DNA of 64,000 bases from Petrosia ficiformis (GCA_947044365.1 OX345636.1:58841537-58905536), one strand, 5' to 3'; shown: positions 1 to 11,243, counted from the stretch's first letter. Notes: generated by a model not told the origin, from the letters alone. Numbers and translations are program-made.

Positions 1-657
1 TGAGAACTTTACACACTAAGCATGTATACAGAATTTCCGTCATTATTCTTATACATGTGTATATGTATTTGCTTCCAGAAATACTATCCATGGATCTACA
101 CTTGTTCCGTAATTAACATATGCCACAGCAAAGAGGGCGTGGTCCACCAAACTACAGACCTATAGACCAGTTACATATACCTCTATGGAAGATTAAGGTT
201 TTTAAAAATGTTAATTGAGACACAAGCAGAGGTGCAATGGTTCAGTGGACCACATCCTTGTTGCTATGACATATATTATTTACGCTACATTTACCAATCT
301 TTTTGCTGGTCATGAATGAGGAAAAGTGATAAATATAAACTTACAATTGCAATATGAGTACTATCAATCATTAAGACAGCTATGATCTTGGATGCCACAC
401 CCACTGGATCACACCCATTATCAGATACTGCATTCAGTGGAACTTGATCAAATATATATACTTCATGTTCACCTATTAAATGATTATCATAATTATATAA
501 TTACATCTTGTATATCAACATACCATTTCTGAGTGATTTATATGCAATAATTACATGTCCTTGTAGCAGCCACACACCCTCTACCTGTCTGTGATTCTTC
601 AACAACTCTCTGAGATTCTAAATAAATGCACCAAGATTATACATTGAGTCAAATATT
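1..657. repeat. Segmental duplication, copy A
   Basis: About 650 bp that reappear in the same orientation at 4203-4885 with scattered substitutions and small indels. The copy spans three exon-like blocks of the neighbouring minus-strand gene. It lacks the first exon, which exists only beside copy B. It runs to the window edge, so the duplicated segment may be longer. Confidence 0.9.
85..617 (-). CDS. Duplicated exons 2', 3' and 4' of the unidentified minus-strand gene
   Basis: Three exon blocks in copy A are still open and keep splice sites and phases: 524-617 (phase 0 in, 1 out), 345-442 (identical to its partner over 98 nt) and 85-159. Exon 4' differs from its partner mainly by amino-acid-changing substitutions. 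The 2555-2718 exon ends in phase 0 and exon 2' starts in phase 0. They could therefore be spliced in frame as an internal duplication, or they could be part of a second gene copy continuing beyond the left edge. Product not recognised. Confidence 0.5.
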
Positions 658-938
658 CAATGTACTATTGTACATGTATATTGATAAGTACACCAAATAT
701 TGAACTAATTTAGTGCAGAAATGAATGAATACCGTCGGGACGGGACCCTCGCCTATGTGGCAAGGTAATACAAACTATAATTTCGAAATATAATATGCCA
801 AAAGATTATAATTATCATTGCTCGTTTGTATGGTCATATAATAATGAGAATGTTTACTTCAGATTGTTTAGTTTGTGTATAAAACATATTAAGTTATAAA
901 ACCGTACTGGCATGTTAGTTTTTATAATAATATTATAA

Positions 939-985
939 TAGATATAGATATAGATATATATATATAATATATATATATATATAAA
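939..985. repeat. TA-rich microsatellite
   Basis: A run of alternating TA with GATA steps. Nothing else is recognised between about 660 and 1220 apart from a short CCTCGCC-bearing stretch near 740-770 that resembles the end of the dispersed repeat at 1225. Confidence 0.7.
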
Positions 986-1224
986 TTATATAAACTAACA
1001 TGTCACTACTTATTACTTAGTATGATTATACTAGTCTCTTCCTTGTCTATACTATAAGTCTTACATTTTAGTCTCTGTATTATCTGAAAGAAGAAAGAAA
1101 GATCCTCAATTCGTCTTGTGAAATATTCCACAAAGACAGCATAGACAGGTCCTCAAAACTGCTGACGTTCGAGTAACGTGCACAGCACATGACTTGAAAT
1201 AGGCGGAGTTTGAAAGTAATGGAG

Positions 1225-1522
1225 AATGTTTGGAGCCAGTACTCGATGTTGTAGCAACCACTACCCAAATTTTGTTTGCTTTTATGTAGTGCTTTGCTAG
1301 CGATAGTCATGATACAGGAGTAGTTATGTTTTGATGTGTCCAGATGCCTCCACGAGTCTTCTCAAGTCTGGAAACAGTAATCGTGAGTTATAAACATTGT
1401 GATAACTTTATAACCGAAAGGTTTAAGAAGAATTCCTACGTTATTTTTTTTCCTTGTATAATTTGAAGTCTACCAGTACCTCTTTTGAAATGTCAATGTT
1501 TTTATTTTTCCAGAAAAATTGC

Positions 1523-1562
<40 letters not shown>

Positions 1563-1615
1563 ACAGACAAAACGATTACCGTACCCTTCCGCCTACGCTA
1601 CGCGGCGAGGGTAAT
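1225..1615. repeat. Dispersed repeat family D1, copy 1 (with an AC run)
   Basis: Shares an extended, gapped similarity with 8468-8835, 25785-26095 and 40040-40350. Common blocks are 'gatgttgtagcaaccactac', 'gataactttataaccgaaa', 'tttgaagtctaccagta' and a terminal 'gcggcgaggg'. Copy 1 contains an (AC)n run at about 1525-1558. No long terminal inverted repeat is seen, so the class is unknown. The short open frame on the minus strand is a by-product of the repeat. Confidence 0.75.
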
Positions 1616-1747
1616 TATATATTAATTGTACTATGATAATAAATTATAAAAAGAATAATAAAAAACATGTTAAGAAATGAAAGAGTATGTAGGGATATAT
1701 ATCAAAACCGAAAAAGCACAGGAACAAGATGGCTTAGGCAACAAAAT

Positions 1748-1860
1748 GAAATACCACTTCCACATAATTAACAACCGTACATAAGTATCACTGTTTTGTG
1801 TTTTGCCTTTACTCTAGCTATATATACTTATGTAGAGTTGTTATGTGGAAGTGGTATTTC
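1748..1860. mobile_element. Foldback / miniature palindromic element
   Basis: The left arm 'gaaataccacttccacata' returns as its reverse complement at the right end, separated by a short AT-rich loop. The structure is typical of small foldback MITEs. No target duplication was identified. Confidence 0.6.
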
Positions 1861-2550
1861 AAGGGTACTGCACTGTGGAGTGCATTCATTCATTATTTTA
1901 ATAATTACTTGAAGTTGAATCATTTTCTGATTTTGTTAATTAATAGACAGCTGCAATATCAATGGAGGGACCAACAATTATGGACAGTACATATACATGT
2001 AGGAGCTTATATGGCATTTTGACTTGTACAGCAGAAGAGTGGTGCTACTTATCACTCAGTGGTAACTATAACAACACCTACACAAATCATTATCTTTAAG
2101 AATTTTATTTTTAAGAATCCACATGCATTCCCAGAAATTCATTCAAGAATTTGTTTTGTTTGCTTAGAGGAGACATTTTATGGATATAATAGTAAACAGA
2201 TGTCCACAAAAATGTTTGAAAAATAGCTACCCTGAGAATGAATGTGGCGAGTTTTGGCAGCTATACACTTATCTTTCACACTCAATAAAAGAAGCAGACT
2301 AAATTAAGTATCCAACTATCACTACACTGACATGACTAATTTCATTTACTTCCTATATAAACTGTCTGGACAGCAAGTGATCAAAATTATTATATGTCCA
2401 ATCATACTCCAATGACTGATTATCTCATAAGATAATAACATTTTCAAGCCATCCCTCAGAAAGAAAGACACTCCATAATGATGCCACTTTCAACAGGACA
2501 CAATCCACATTATGGATGTTTAGATGTACATGCACATATAATTATGTAAC
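1861..2550. other. Intergenic or intronic AT-rich DNA, nothing recognised
   Basis: No convincing exon, RNA gene or structured repeat. Several short open frames here lack splice sites and amino-acid patterns of real proteins. Confidence 0.5.
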
Positions 2551-2554
2551 TTAC

Positions 2555-2718
2555 TTTAATAAAATCTGTGCTATTCTTCCAATACAACATAAGATTTTGA
2601 GGAGCAGTGGTTCCTGTACTGGGTATCATCCACACACCTGAATCCACAGTGAAGAATTGGAATAAAGGACAATTTGAAATCAGAGAGGTGTGGTTGGATA
2701 AGAGAAATTTGCCATTTT
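2555..2718 (-). CDS. Exon 6 of the unidentified gene
   Basis: 164 nt; acceptor GGTTTCAG, donor AAA^GTAAGT. Completes the split codon of exon 5 as Glu and encodes ENGKFLLSNHTSLIS onward, with DSGVWMIPSTGTT in the middle. Ends in phase 0. Confidence 0.6.
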
Positions 2719-4953
2719 CTGAAACCATCATAAGGAATTTAATTAAAACAACATACATATATATACATGTATATGTACAAGTAATTATATACAATGTACA
2801 TGTACATGTATAATAATATTATATATATCAGTTGATTATAATGAAATCATTAAATAAATTCTGTTCACATTCATGATGACATCATTAGACATTATATTGT
2901 AATAATAATCATTATAGTGTATAGTGTAATGTCATAAGATTAATACATGATTATTCTGTAACTCAATAATAAAGTAATAGATTGAAATTTGACATACATT
3001 ACATAATAAAAAATGGGAATGATTTTTATATGAAAATAGTGCAGATCAAACGATTGTTGGCCATTCTAAACTAAAGTTATCATCATTTTTATGAGGGCAT
3101 GTTGAATGTGAAAGTGAAACTTTGTCTGTTCATATTGACATGACCTCGATATTAAGATATGATGACTTCATAACTATTATACAGAATAGTTTAATGACCT
3201 CGATATTAAGATATGATGACTTCATAATTATTCATAAGGTTAATACATGTATGCTTTGGATGTGTCATATACGATACTCATTAGGGGTGGGCGGTATATA
3301 GGTATTTAGTTGAAATTCTATATTGATTTAGAAAGGAGTGCTAGACATCAACATAAGATGCTAAATTTGTGTGTTGAGGAGTGTTTCTGTTGTTTAGTAG
3401 CATGAGTCAATTGATATAAGTGACTTCCCGTTGAGCTTATACTATAGTATGTTAAATATAGATCTACATGTAGTATTATAGAAGTTTGAATGAGTTGTTT
3501 GTGGTGATTCAGGCATTGCTTGATGCCTAAAAATGTTCGTGGGCGTGACCAATCATAGCTTTGAATATTGTTTTCCAACCTTCGTCCAGCCCTAACATGT
3601 ATACATATCTACATTGTATATGTAGATGTACATACATACACATGTACATTACACATGTACAGCAAAAATCATGAGAAGTTTAAAATTCAAATATTACAAG
3701 TACAATTTGAATGCTACACAGCAATAGCCAATATTGTACACAAACCTTGATGTTGAAGTGTTTCAATACACACTGAATGACACCATTCATCAGTTCCATC
3801 TTCAATACAGTACATCAACTGACCATGTGCTGTTATCATAGCATTAACTACACCTCCTTGACCTCTGTTTAACTGAAGGATTTGAATGTTCTTCCATTGA
3901 AGTGACTCTGATGTGAACTTCATTATATGTACAAGTCCATTAAACTCGATCTACATGTAATTAACAGATCACATGATCACTATGCCTTATACATGTACAT
4001 GTACAAGACTACAAGACCAGTCAACTCTATCTAATTAACTGATCACATGATCAGATGCCTCATACATGAACACGTATGTACAAGTCCATTACAATCCTTC
4101 TAATTAACAGATCACATGATCAGTATTCATGTATAAGTGTCTGGTGATTGTAATAAAATTCCGCGTCATTTCAAATAAAATATATTACAGAAAGATGGCG
4201 GGTGAGAATTTTACACACTAAGCATGTATACAGAATTTCCCTCATTATTCTTAAATATGTATTTGCTTCCAGAAATACTATCCATGGATCTACACTTGTA
4301 TCGTAATTAACATATGCCACAGTAAAGAGGGTGTGATCCACCAAACCACAGGCCTATAGACCAGTTACATATATATACCTCTATGGAAGATTAAGGTTTT
4401 TAAAAATATTAATTAAGATGCAAGCAGAGGTACAATGGTTCAGTGGACCACACCCTTGTTGCTATGACATATATTAATATTATTATGGAACATAAACTAC
4501 ATTTACCAATCTTTTTGCTGGTCATGAATGAGGAAAAGTGATAAATATAAACTTACAATTGCAATATGAGTACTATCAATCATTAAGACAGCTATGATCT
4601 TGGATGCCACACCCACTGGATCACACCCATTATCAGATACTGCATTCAGTGGAACTTGATCAAATATATATACTTCATGTTCATCTATTAAATGATTATC
4701 ATAATTATATAATTATAATATTACATGTTATATATCAACATACCATTTCTGAGTGATTTGTATGTAATAATTACATGTCCTTGCAGTAGCCACACACCCT
4801 CTACCTGTCTGTGATTCTTCAACAACTCTCTGAGATTCTAAATAAATGCACAAACAAAATTATACAATGTGTCAAATATTCAATTATTCTAACCTGAATA
4901 CTTCTCAGTGATGGCCAGGCTTCAACGAGTCTGTGAACCTCGAACAAACACAT
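2555..4953 (-). CDS. Unidentified multi-exon gene, minus strand (six exons visible)
   Basis: Exons in transcription order are 4894-4953 (starts ATG, 20 codons), 4744-4837, 4557-4654, 4279-4353 (tentative donor), 3746-3944 and 2555-2718. All are open, bordered by GT/AG, and their phases join without a break: 0, 1, 0, 0, 1, 0. The predicted protein is about 230 residues so far, begins MCLFEVHRLVEAW and continues beyond exon 6. There is no signal peptide. Alternating hydrophobic strands with motifs such as ITAHGQLMYCIEDGTDEW suggest a beta-rich, propeller-like fold, but this is only an impression. A CpG-rich stretch just upstream (4980-5095) fits a promoter. Product not recognised. Confidence 0.6.
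2862..3260. mobile_element. MITE family M1, copy with an extra partial unit
   Basis: Begins 'gttcacattcatgatgac' and ends near 'gttgaatgtg'. The interior matches 17510-17765 and, inverted, 39038-39293. The 17-18 bp ends around TTCACATTCA are inverted repeats. A second partial unit with two direct repeats of 'gacctcgatattaagatat' follows to about 3240. Confidence 0.6.
3746..3944 (-). CDS. Exon 5 of the unidentified gene
   Basis: 199 nt, phase 0 in and phase 1 out, donor AAG^GTTTGT. Encodes GLVHIMKFTSESLQWKNIQI and further residues ending ETLQHQ. It lies in the unduplicated segment between the two copies. Confidence 0.6.
4557..4654 (-). CDS. Exon 3 of the unidentified gene
   Basis: 98 nt, donor GTAAGT; encodes a block containing DNGCDPVGVASKIIAVLM. 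The acceptor is an AG without a clear pyrimidine tract. Its duplicate at 345-442 is identical, which argues for recent duplication or purifying selection. Confidence 0.55.
4744..4837 (-). CDS. Exon 2 of the unidentified gene
   Basis: 94 nt; acceptor TTTATTTAG, donor GTATGT. Encodes NLRELLKNHRQVEGVWLLQG and 11 further residues. Phase 0 in, phase 1 out. Duplicated at 524-617. Confidence 0.6.
4894..4953 (-). CDS. Exon 1 of the unidentified gene
   Basis: ATG at 4953, twenty codons ending SLRSIQ, then donor GTTAGA. It is absent from duplicated copy A. That makes copy B the one that retains the gene start. Confidence 0.55.
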
Positions 4954-4979
4954 ATCTTGCAAAACGAGTAACGACTTTT

Positions 4980-5095
4980 AATGACACACCCACAAACAAA
5001 CGGCACTGCACTCGCGGCCCGCTGCCAGTTGCCACTTCCAGTACGCGTACTAAATTATAAAGCAGTGTGGCCGTGGCTAGGCTTGCGCGTATATA
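4980..5095 (-). promoter_or_regulatory. CpG-rich putative promoter
   Basis: A local island of CpG in otherwise AT-rich DNA, just upstream of the ATG at 4953 on the minus strand. It includes 'cactcgcggcccgctgcc' and 'acgcgtac'. Position and base composition are the only evidence. Confidence 0.4.
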
Positions 5096-5130
5096 GGCTT
5101 ATATATAATTATATATAATAATATAATGTA

Positions 5131-6128
5131 ACTAGCTTAACTACCGCCTTCGGCGGTTTAAGCTAGGCAAGTGCATAGTATATGCTCTAAGCATAGTAGT
5201 GTATTATTGTCATTAATTATCTAGAATCAATTAAATTTACATACCACGAATGAATGTATTATAATTTTTGTTTAATAAATGAATAAACTAAATTTTATGT
5301 CTCTCTGACTCTGTTACATATTCTCTGTAATCACGTTCTATGAGGGGTGAATATTACCAAAATTAGGATACACTTTTCATTGAGTGGAGAGGCGTGACTT
5401 TGTCGTCGAGTGGCATGCCAATCCTAAGATCTCCTGAACTCTCCTGCTACTACTGTCTCCAAAGCCTTTGATAGTTTAAGCTAGGCAAGCGTAATATGGT
5501 TTTTAAAAGCATTATTATCTAGAATCATAATTAATTTTATTTATTTATACTACGAATGAATGTATTATAATTTTTGATTAATAAATGAATAAACGAAATA
5601 TTATGTCTCTTGCTCTTTCTCTCTCTCCGACTCTGTTCAATCTTCTCTGTACTTGTCTTTCCAGTTCTGAATGCCTTTGGTATTTTAAGCTAGGCAAGCA
5701 TAGTACCTTCTGAGTGTAGTACACTACAGGCTCTTTATATGTCTATCTCTGAGATGTTATATAGCTATGCTTCCTTCTCTATATCAGTTAGTCTTGTCTG
5801 TGTTTGTCTATCTCTACCTGCATGAGATTCTCTATCAGAGTAAGATGGGCTTCTTTAGTGTTGTCTGTGTTTGTCTATGTCTGTCTCTATTCAAACATCC
5901 TGAACTCTCATTCTACCACTGTCTCCAAAGCACTTCTCCCTCTCTGTCTAATTCTGTCGCTGATTATTGTCTATCTCTTCTCCAATCTTCTTTATGAACG
6001 CACAAATGATTTACTGTCAACGCCTTCTTTTATTACGTCACGCCAATCAATGCGTCCCGTCAATGTCTAATTTTCTGGTTCTTGGTTGCGGGTGATATCG
6101 ACAGACAGACAACGGTATTATTATATAG
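5131..6128. repeat. 1-kb direct tandem repeat, unit 1
   Basis: Starts with a palindromic head (arms AGCTTAA...CCGCC around TTC) and ends 'gacagacaacggtatta'. The following kilobase is a second copy. Inside, the phrase 'ttaagctaggcaag' followed by 'acgaatgaatgtattataat' recurs, so each unit is itself made of related sub-units. The open frames here (SVFVYVCLYSNIL type) arise from C/T-rich DNA and are not considered genes. Confidence 0.85.
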
Positions 6129-7051
6129 ACTAGCTTAACTACCGCCTTCGGCGGTTTAAGCTAGGCAAGTGCATAGTATATATAGTAGTGTAGTATTGTC
6201 ATTAATTAAAAGGATTATTATCTAGAATCAATTAAATTTACATACCACGAATGAATGTATTATAATTTGTGTTTGAATAAACTAAATTTTATGTCTCTCT
6301 GACTCTGTTACATCCTCTCTTTAATCGCCTTCTATGAGAGGTGAATAGTACCAAAATTAGGATACACTTTCCATTGAGTGGAGAGGCGTGACTTTGTCGT
6401 CGAGTGGCATGCAAATCCTAAGATCTCCTGAACTCTCCTGCTACTACTGTCTCCAGTACGGAAGCCTTTGATAGTTTAAGCTAGGCAAGCGTAATATGGT
6501 TTTTAAAAGAATTATTATCTACAATCATAATTAATTTTATTTATTTATACTACGAATGAATGTATTATAATTTTTGATTAATAAATGAATAAACGAAATG
6601 ATATATCTCTTGCTCTCTCTCTCTCTCTCCTAGTTTAAGCTTGGCAAGCATAGTACCTTCTAAGTGTAGTACACTACAGGCTCTTTATATGTCTATCTCT
6701 GAGATGTTAGCTAGGCTTCCTTCTCTATATCAGTTAGTTTTGTCTGTGTTTGTCTATGCATGAGATTCTCTATCAGAGTGAGATGGGCTTCTTTAGTCTT
6801 GTCCGTGTTTGTCTATGTCTGTCTCTATTCAAATATCCTGAACTCTCATTCTACCACTGTCTCCAAAGCTATTCTCCCTCTTTGTCTAATTCTATCGCTG
6901 ATTATTGTCTATCTCTTCTCCGATCTTCTTGCACAAATGATTTACTGTCAAAGCCTCTTTTATTACGTCACGTCAATCAAAGCGTCGCGTGACGTCACGT
7001 CTAATTTTCTGGGTCTTTGTTGCGGGTGATATCAACAGACAGACAACGGTA
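6129..7051. repeat. 1-kb direct tandem repeat, unit 2
   Basis: Same order of sub-units as unit 1, including the GCCTTCGGCGG palindrome at the head and the 'acagacagacaacggt' end. Unit 2 is shorter because of internal deletions. Downstream is a C homopolymer run near 7200. Confidence 0.85.
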
Positions 7052-7339
7052 TTGGATTATTATATTATTATATTATATATAATTATATATACGTCTAAGT
7101 GCAACCACACCCTAGGCTCTACAAAGTACTATACTAGTGCACTACTGAATTGCCGCGAATTCAGAATAAGGCGTAACGCATTGGAGTTTAGTCTCGCGGC
7201 CCCCCCCCCCCCCCCGGGGCCGACGACTCCGTTACATAATTACAAGACGGTCTCGCACTACACTAGCACACAAGATCTTAAGACTAACCATCTATAGGAT
7301 CTTTAGTTTTCGGTTTGATTAGGTCATTTTGTAACCCGG

Positions 7340-7480
7340 GGTGTGCTAAAAGTTCCGCATTACGGCTATTACGTACTACGTGCTGCGACGAAACGTATGT
7401 GACGTTTGCAGGGCTAGGGAGGTACGTCACGACAATCACACCCACGCAAACTGCACTGCACTAGAACAGAGGGGCGTTAC
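7340..7480 (+). promoter_or_regulatory. CpG-rich region with CRE-like words
   Basis: Contains TGACGT and TACGTCAC words within a CpG-dense stretch that ends about 70 bp before the start codon at 7550. This fits a promoter for the small plus-strand gene. The factor binding is inference. Confidence 0.4.
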
Positions 7481-7549
7481 CCTGACCATTATCTCTGCTG
7501 TTTAAAGAACATGTATGTACAGCACTGAAGGACAGAAAAGGCCTTAAAA

Positions 7550-7965
7550 ATGCGACCAATGACTACATTGACCACCATATGCCTTCTCTTAACGTTCTGG
7601 AGTGTGGTTATGACTGTAATACTGTTATCAAACAACGGACCTGAACAAGTGAGTTGACTTCCGTATAATAGGATGTTCAAAAAATCATTCAATATATAAA
7701 CGAGAGAGCGAGAAGATATCTGGTAGATATGGAAGTCAGAATTGATGCTTTTGATACAAGGAATCGACAACACTTAGATGAACTCCCATCAAGAAATAAA
7801 ACAACTAAAAGGTATTTTAATACTAGACTTTGTTTGTCTGACAAGGAAAGAATTCTTAATGTATCAATAAAAATAAACAGGGGGCTAGCTGGTGTGGAAG
7901 TGTGCTTACACTTTGAAGCAGGTTTTGTCTTTGGAGGGAGAAACTATAACATAATAACCATGTAA
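7550..7965 (+). CDS. Small predicted membrane or secreted protein, unknown
   Basis: ATG at 7550 opens a segment of 33 codons, MRPMTTLTTICLLLTFWS onward, with one strongly hydrophobic stretch (signal peptide or membrane anchor). It then meets GTGAGT and a stop. A second open segment of 98 codons starts at 7672 (DVQKIIQYINERARRYLV) and ends with a stop after 7965. The two join in phase 0 if 7649-7671 is removed. That interval has GT...AG ends but is only 23 nt, so either it is an unusually tiny intron or the gene carries a small frameshift. A CpG-rich upstream region supports a real gene. No family was recognised. Confidence 0.45.
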
Positions 7966-7973
7966 GATTATAA

Positions 7974-8149
7974 CCTACCATCCACTAGGCAATTTTGGAG
8001 TTAACAACAAATTGCCTAGTAGATGATAAAAAGCTATAGGTTGCAACCATCAAGCAACATGTAGTCACAAAGTAGAAGCATGCTCTATTTACACAAACAT
8101 GGAGTTGACAAGTTGTTGCCAAAGCCAAAGCTACCTAGTGGATGGTAGG
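7974..8149. mobile_element. MITE with 16-bp perfect inverted ends
   Basis: CCTACCATCCACTAGG at 7974-7989 and its exact reverse complement at 8134-8149. Total length 176 bp, no coding capacity. It sits immediately after the stop codon of the small gene. Confidence 0.75.
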
Positions 8150-8467
8150 CTTTAGTAGTAGCCAGCCCCTCCTAATGTCAAGTATGTGTTGGAGACTACA
8201 TTTATGAATGAATGCACTCACAATGCAGAACCCTCGCCACAAGTGTGATTAGGAAAAAAGAGTGACAAGAAAATAATTCAGATTATACTTGCCTTATAAA
8301 GAATATTATACTGAGATAATTATTATACTTATATATGTGTGTGTTACAACTTACACTCCAGTCCTAGCAAGAGTACATAATTCCTAGTATAAGTAGGGCA
8401 GTCCTTTATAAAACCATAGATCTATTTTGTGGCTTTAATCATGTATAAGCAATGAAATTGACTGTCA

Positions 8468-8835
8468 TGGTGCAGAAAGCTTAGAGCCAGCTTGATGTTG
8501 TAGCAGCCACTACTTCAACTTTACTTGGTTTCAAGCTGTGACAGCGATAGCTTTCAAGCAAGATGAGTTGTGTTTCCATATACTCTTTTGCTACCAGAAG
8601 TCTTCTGAAAGTGGTGAAACAGCAATTGTGACTTGTAAAACTTGTCATAACTTCATGACCAAAAGGTTTTTGAAAAAGCCTGTCTTTTATTTTGATAATT
8701 TCACATCTTTTGGTAGCTTGATATAAGTCCCAATGATGTTAGTTGTTCAGAAATTTTGTTCATACTTGCACATGCACACAGACTGAACACCAGATTAGAG
8801 TAACCCTCTGCTCCACCTTTGCAGGCAAGGGTTAA
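8468..8835. repeat. Dispersed repeat D1, copy 2
   Basis: Aligns in order with 1225-1615: 'gatgttgtagcagccactac', the 'cataacttcatgaccaaaagg' block, and a right end near 'ccctctgct'. More diverged than copies 1 and 4. Confidence 0.7.
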
Positions 8836-8839
8836 TAAC

Positions 8840-9500
8840 TCAGAATATAATATTGAGGAAGCTCCTTTGTATACAAAGAAGCTGTTTGAGAAGCCACATA
8901 TACTGTACAAAAATAAAAATGATCTGTTTTGTTTCTACTTGACACTGTCAAGCCAGGAAAGGGAGTTACTTCAGAAATAATCTAATATAGATTAAGTTGG
9001 AAGCAATCGGCCATTATATATAGTTTCACTAAGTTATTCACAAAAAGAGGCCATGGCTGCTTCCTATTAAAGAAATAATGTCTTTGTAGAATTCTTTAAC
9101 TGTTTCTTTGCATTAGAAACAACTTCCTCATATAATTCTTAATATGACACAGATGCATGATTGATTGTATAAGGCTTGTGCAATGTGTTATTATGATCAT
9201 TATGAAAGCTTGAGAGAACAAAGGAAAAGGATTGATTGCCAGGACATTCTGATGTGTAGTCAGACACTCTTATCACTGATGGCAGGAGTGTAGGATTATA
9301 CTAATTCCAAAGCTTGCTTCACACCTAAATTTGTTGTGTACTTTACGCTCCTTATATTAAAATGTTTCAGACCTTTCCCAAGGAGGTAGGTGTTGGCAAC
9401 ACAACATTGTTCAAAATATATCGTAGGAGTCAATGTGTATACTATCAACTTCCACTACTGTACTATGAAGTTACCTATTATGTATGCTAGCAGCAAATAT
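8840..9500. other. AT-rich DNA, nothing recognised
   Basis: No exon with splice signals and no structured repeat is apparent before the minisatellite that begins near 9515. Confidence 0.5.
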
Positions 9501-9514
9501 TTGATAACTGAATC

Positions 9515-9870
9515 CCTAATATACAATATACACTGGGTCTTCCTATAGTAATTACTAATATACAATGTACACTGGGTCTTCCTATAGTAATTCCTAATAT
9601 ACAATGTACACTGGGTCTTCCTATAGTAATTCCTAATATACAATGTACACTGGGTCTTCCTATAGTAATTCCTAATATACAATATACACTGGGTCTTCCT
9701 ATAGTAATTCCTAATATACAATGTACACTGGGTCTTCCTATAGTAATTCCTAATATACAATATACACTGGGTCTTCCTATAGTAATTCCTAATATACAAT
9801 GTACACTGGGTCTTCCTATAGTAATTCCTAATATACAATATACATGTAAACTGGGTCTTCCTATAGTAGT
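9515..9870. repeat. 39-bp minisatellite, about nine copies
   Basis: Unit begins actgggtcttcctatagtaa and ends ttcctaatatacaatgtac. The period is a multiple of three, so the minus strand reads as a 13-residue repeat (YIRNYYRKTQCTL). Copies differ mainly at one TG/TA position. The open frame has no unique sequence, so it is treated as a repeat artefact. Confidence 0.9.
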
Positions 9871-10320
9871 TATTGCACTAGACCTGTAATTTAGTTACAG
9901 TTTCATTAATTAAAATCACTAAAAGAGGCACTGGTCGGGATTTACCACCTCTCCCATGAATTAACCACCTCTCAGATACAATGTACATTAAATGTTTCTC
10001 AGATAATGCAGATATAGGCTACTGAGACAGAATTAAGTATAAACTAGATAAACAGCACTAAATGCAAGCTAGAATCTAACTACCCTCTATGTAGTCTGGG
10101 CAGAACACTGTTATAATTATAGTCACAACACTTGTAGGAATTGCACAACATAATCATGGCTTCCTAATTCAAAATGGCCTAAAAACAATATCACCTAATT
10201 ATGGACTGTGAAAATTAAACCTTCCCAATCTAGAGTATTATTATTCAAATATTCTTTTACGTATCCATGGTTACATGTACATGTATGTATGTGTGATTTT
10301 GGAATAGATTATTAGATTTG
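9871..10320. other. No gene recognised
   Basis: Unique AT-rich DNA between two minisatellites; no supported feature. Confidence 0.5.
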
Positions 10321-10330
10321 GTCATTTCTG

Positions 10331-10830
10331 TATATGAACTGAATCTGAGATCATTATAGTTTTCAATGAAATGTGCATTTCAATCACTATGGTAATTACA
10401 CTGTATATATGAACTGAATCTGAGATCATTATAGTTTTCAATGAAATGTGCATTACTACATGTTCAATCATTGTGGTGGTTACACTGTATATATGAACTG
10501 AATCTGAGATCATTATAGTTTTCAATGAAATGTGCATTTCAATCACTATGGTAATTACACTGTATATATGAACTGAATCTGAGATCATTATAGTTTTCAA
10601 TGAAATGTGCATTACTACATGTTCAATCATTGTGGTGGTTACACTGTATATATGAACTGAATCTGAGATCATTATAGTTTTCAATGAAATGTGCATTTCA
10701 ATCACTATGGTAATTACACTGTATATATGAACTGAATCTGAAATCATTATAGTTTTCAATGAAATGTGCATTACTACATGTTCAATCACTATGCTAATTA
10801 CACTGTGTATATGAACTGAATCTGAGATCA
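10331..10830. repeat. Higher-order satellite: alternating 75- and 84-bp monomers
   Basis: The word 'gaactgaatctgagatc' starts at 10336, 10411, 10495, 10570, 10654, 10729 and 10813, giving spacings 75, 84, 75, 84, 75, 84. The longer monomer has an extra segment ('ctacatgttcaatcattg') where the shorter one has 'tcaatcactatgg'. The array is therefore three 159-bp higher-order units plus a partial one. All periods are multiples of three, which keeps a minus-strand frame open. Confidence 0.9.
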
Positions 10831-11243
10831 GTTTGACAAAATTGCATGCTTTATCTCCCTGTTACCATAGCAATTGTTAATGAGCTTAGTTTAAACATAA
10901 TGTGATTCTACTCTAAATACATGTAAGTAACAAGGATTGGAGGAGCTTTACTCAATTGGTATTTCTGGATACTAAATATCATTTACAAATCATATCACAG
11001 TTGTACATTTATCAGTTATTATAGTTATGAAAACTATTGCTATCTTGTTGTGTAAAGTACATGTACTGTTGATAATAATAATACTGTCAAACAGTGTGAC
11101 ATGTACATGTACATGTAGCTGCTCTGTTGAAACACATACAGTACGTCATACATGGGTTGAACACAAATGTAGCTACATGTACATGTACATGTACATGTAG
11201 CTGCTCTGTTGAATCACACAAGCACATACAGTAAATCATACAT

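Larger units (their letters stand above)
4203..4885. repeat. Segmental duplication, copy B
   Basis: Partner of 1-657. It sits at the 5' end of the unidentified minus-strand gene, directly beside the only copy of exon 1. Differences from copy A include small TACATGTA-type insertions. Confidence 0.9.

Noticed and set aside
10322..10789. 155-codon minus-strand open frame
   Set aside because: Exact product of the 75/84-bp higher-order repeat; open only because the periods are multiples of three.
9515..10830. CRISPR-like array
   Set aside because: Repeats are contiguous without unique spacers and the context is an animal nuclear genome.
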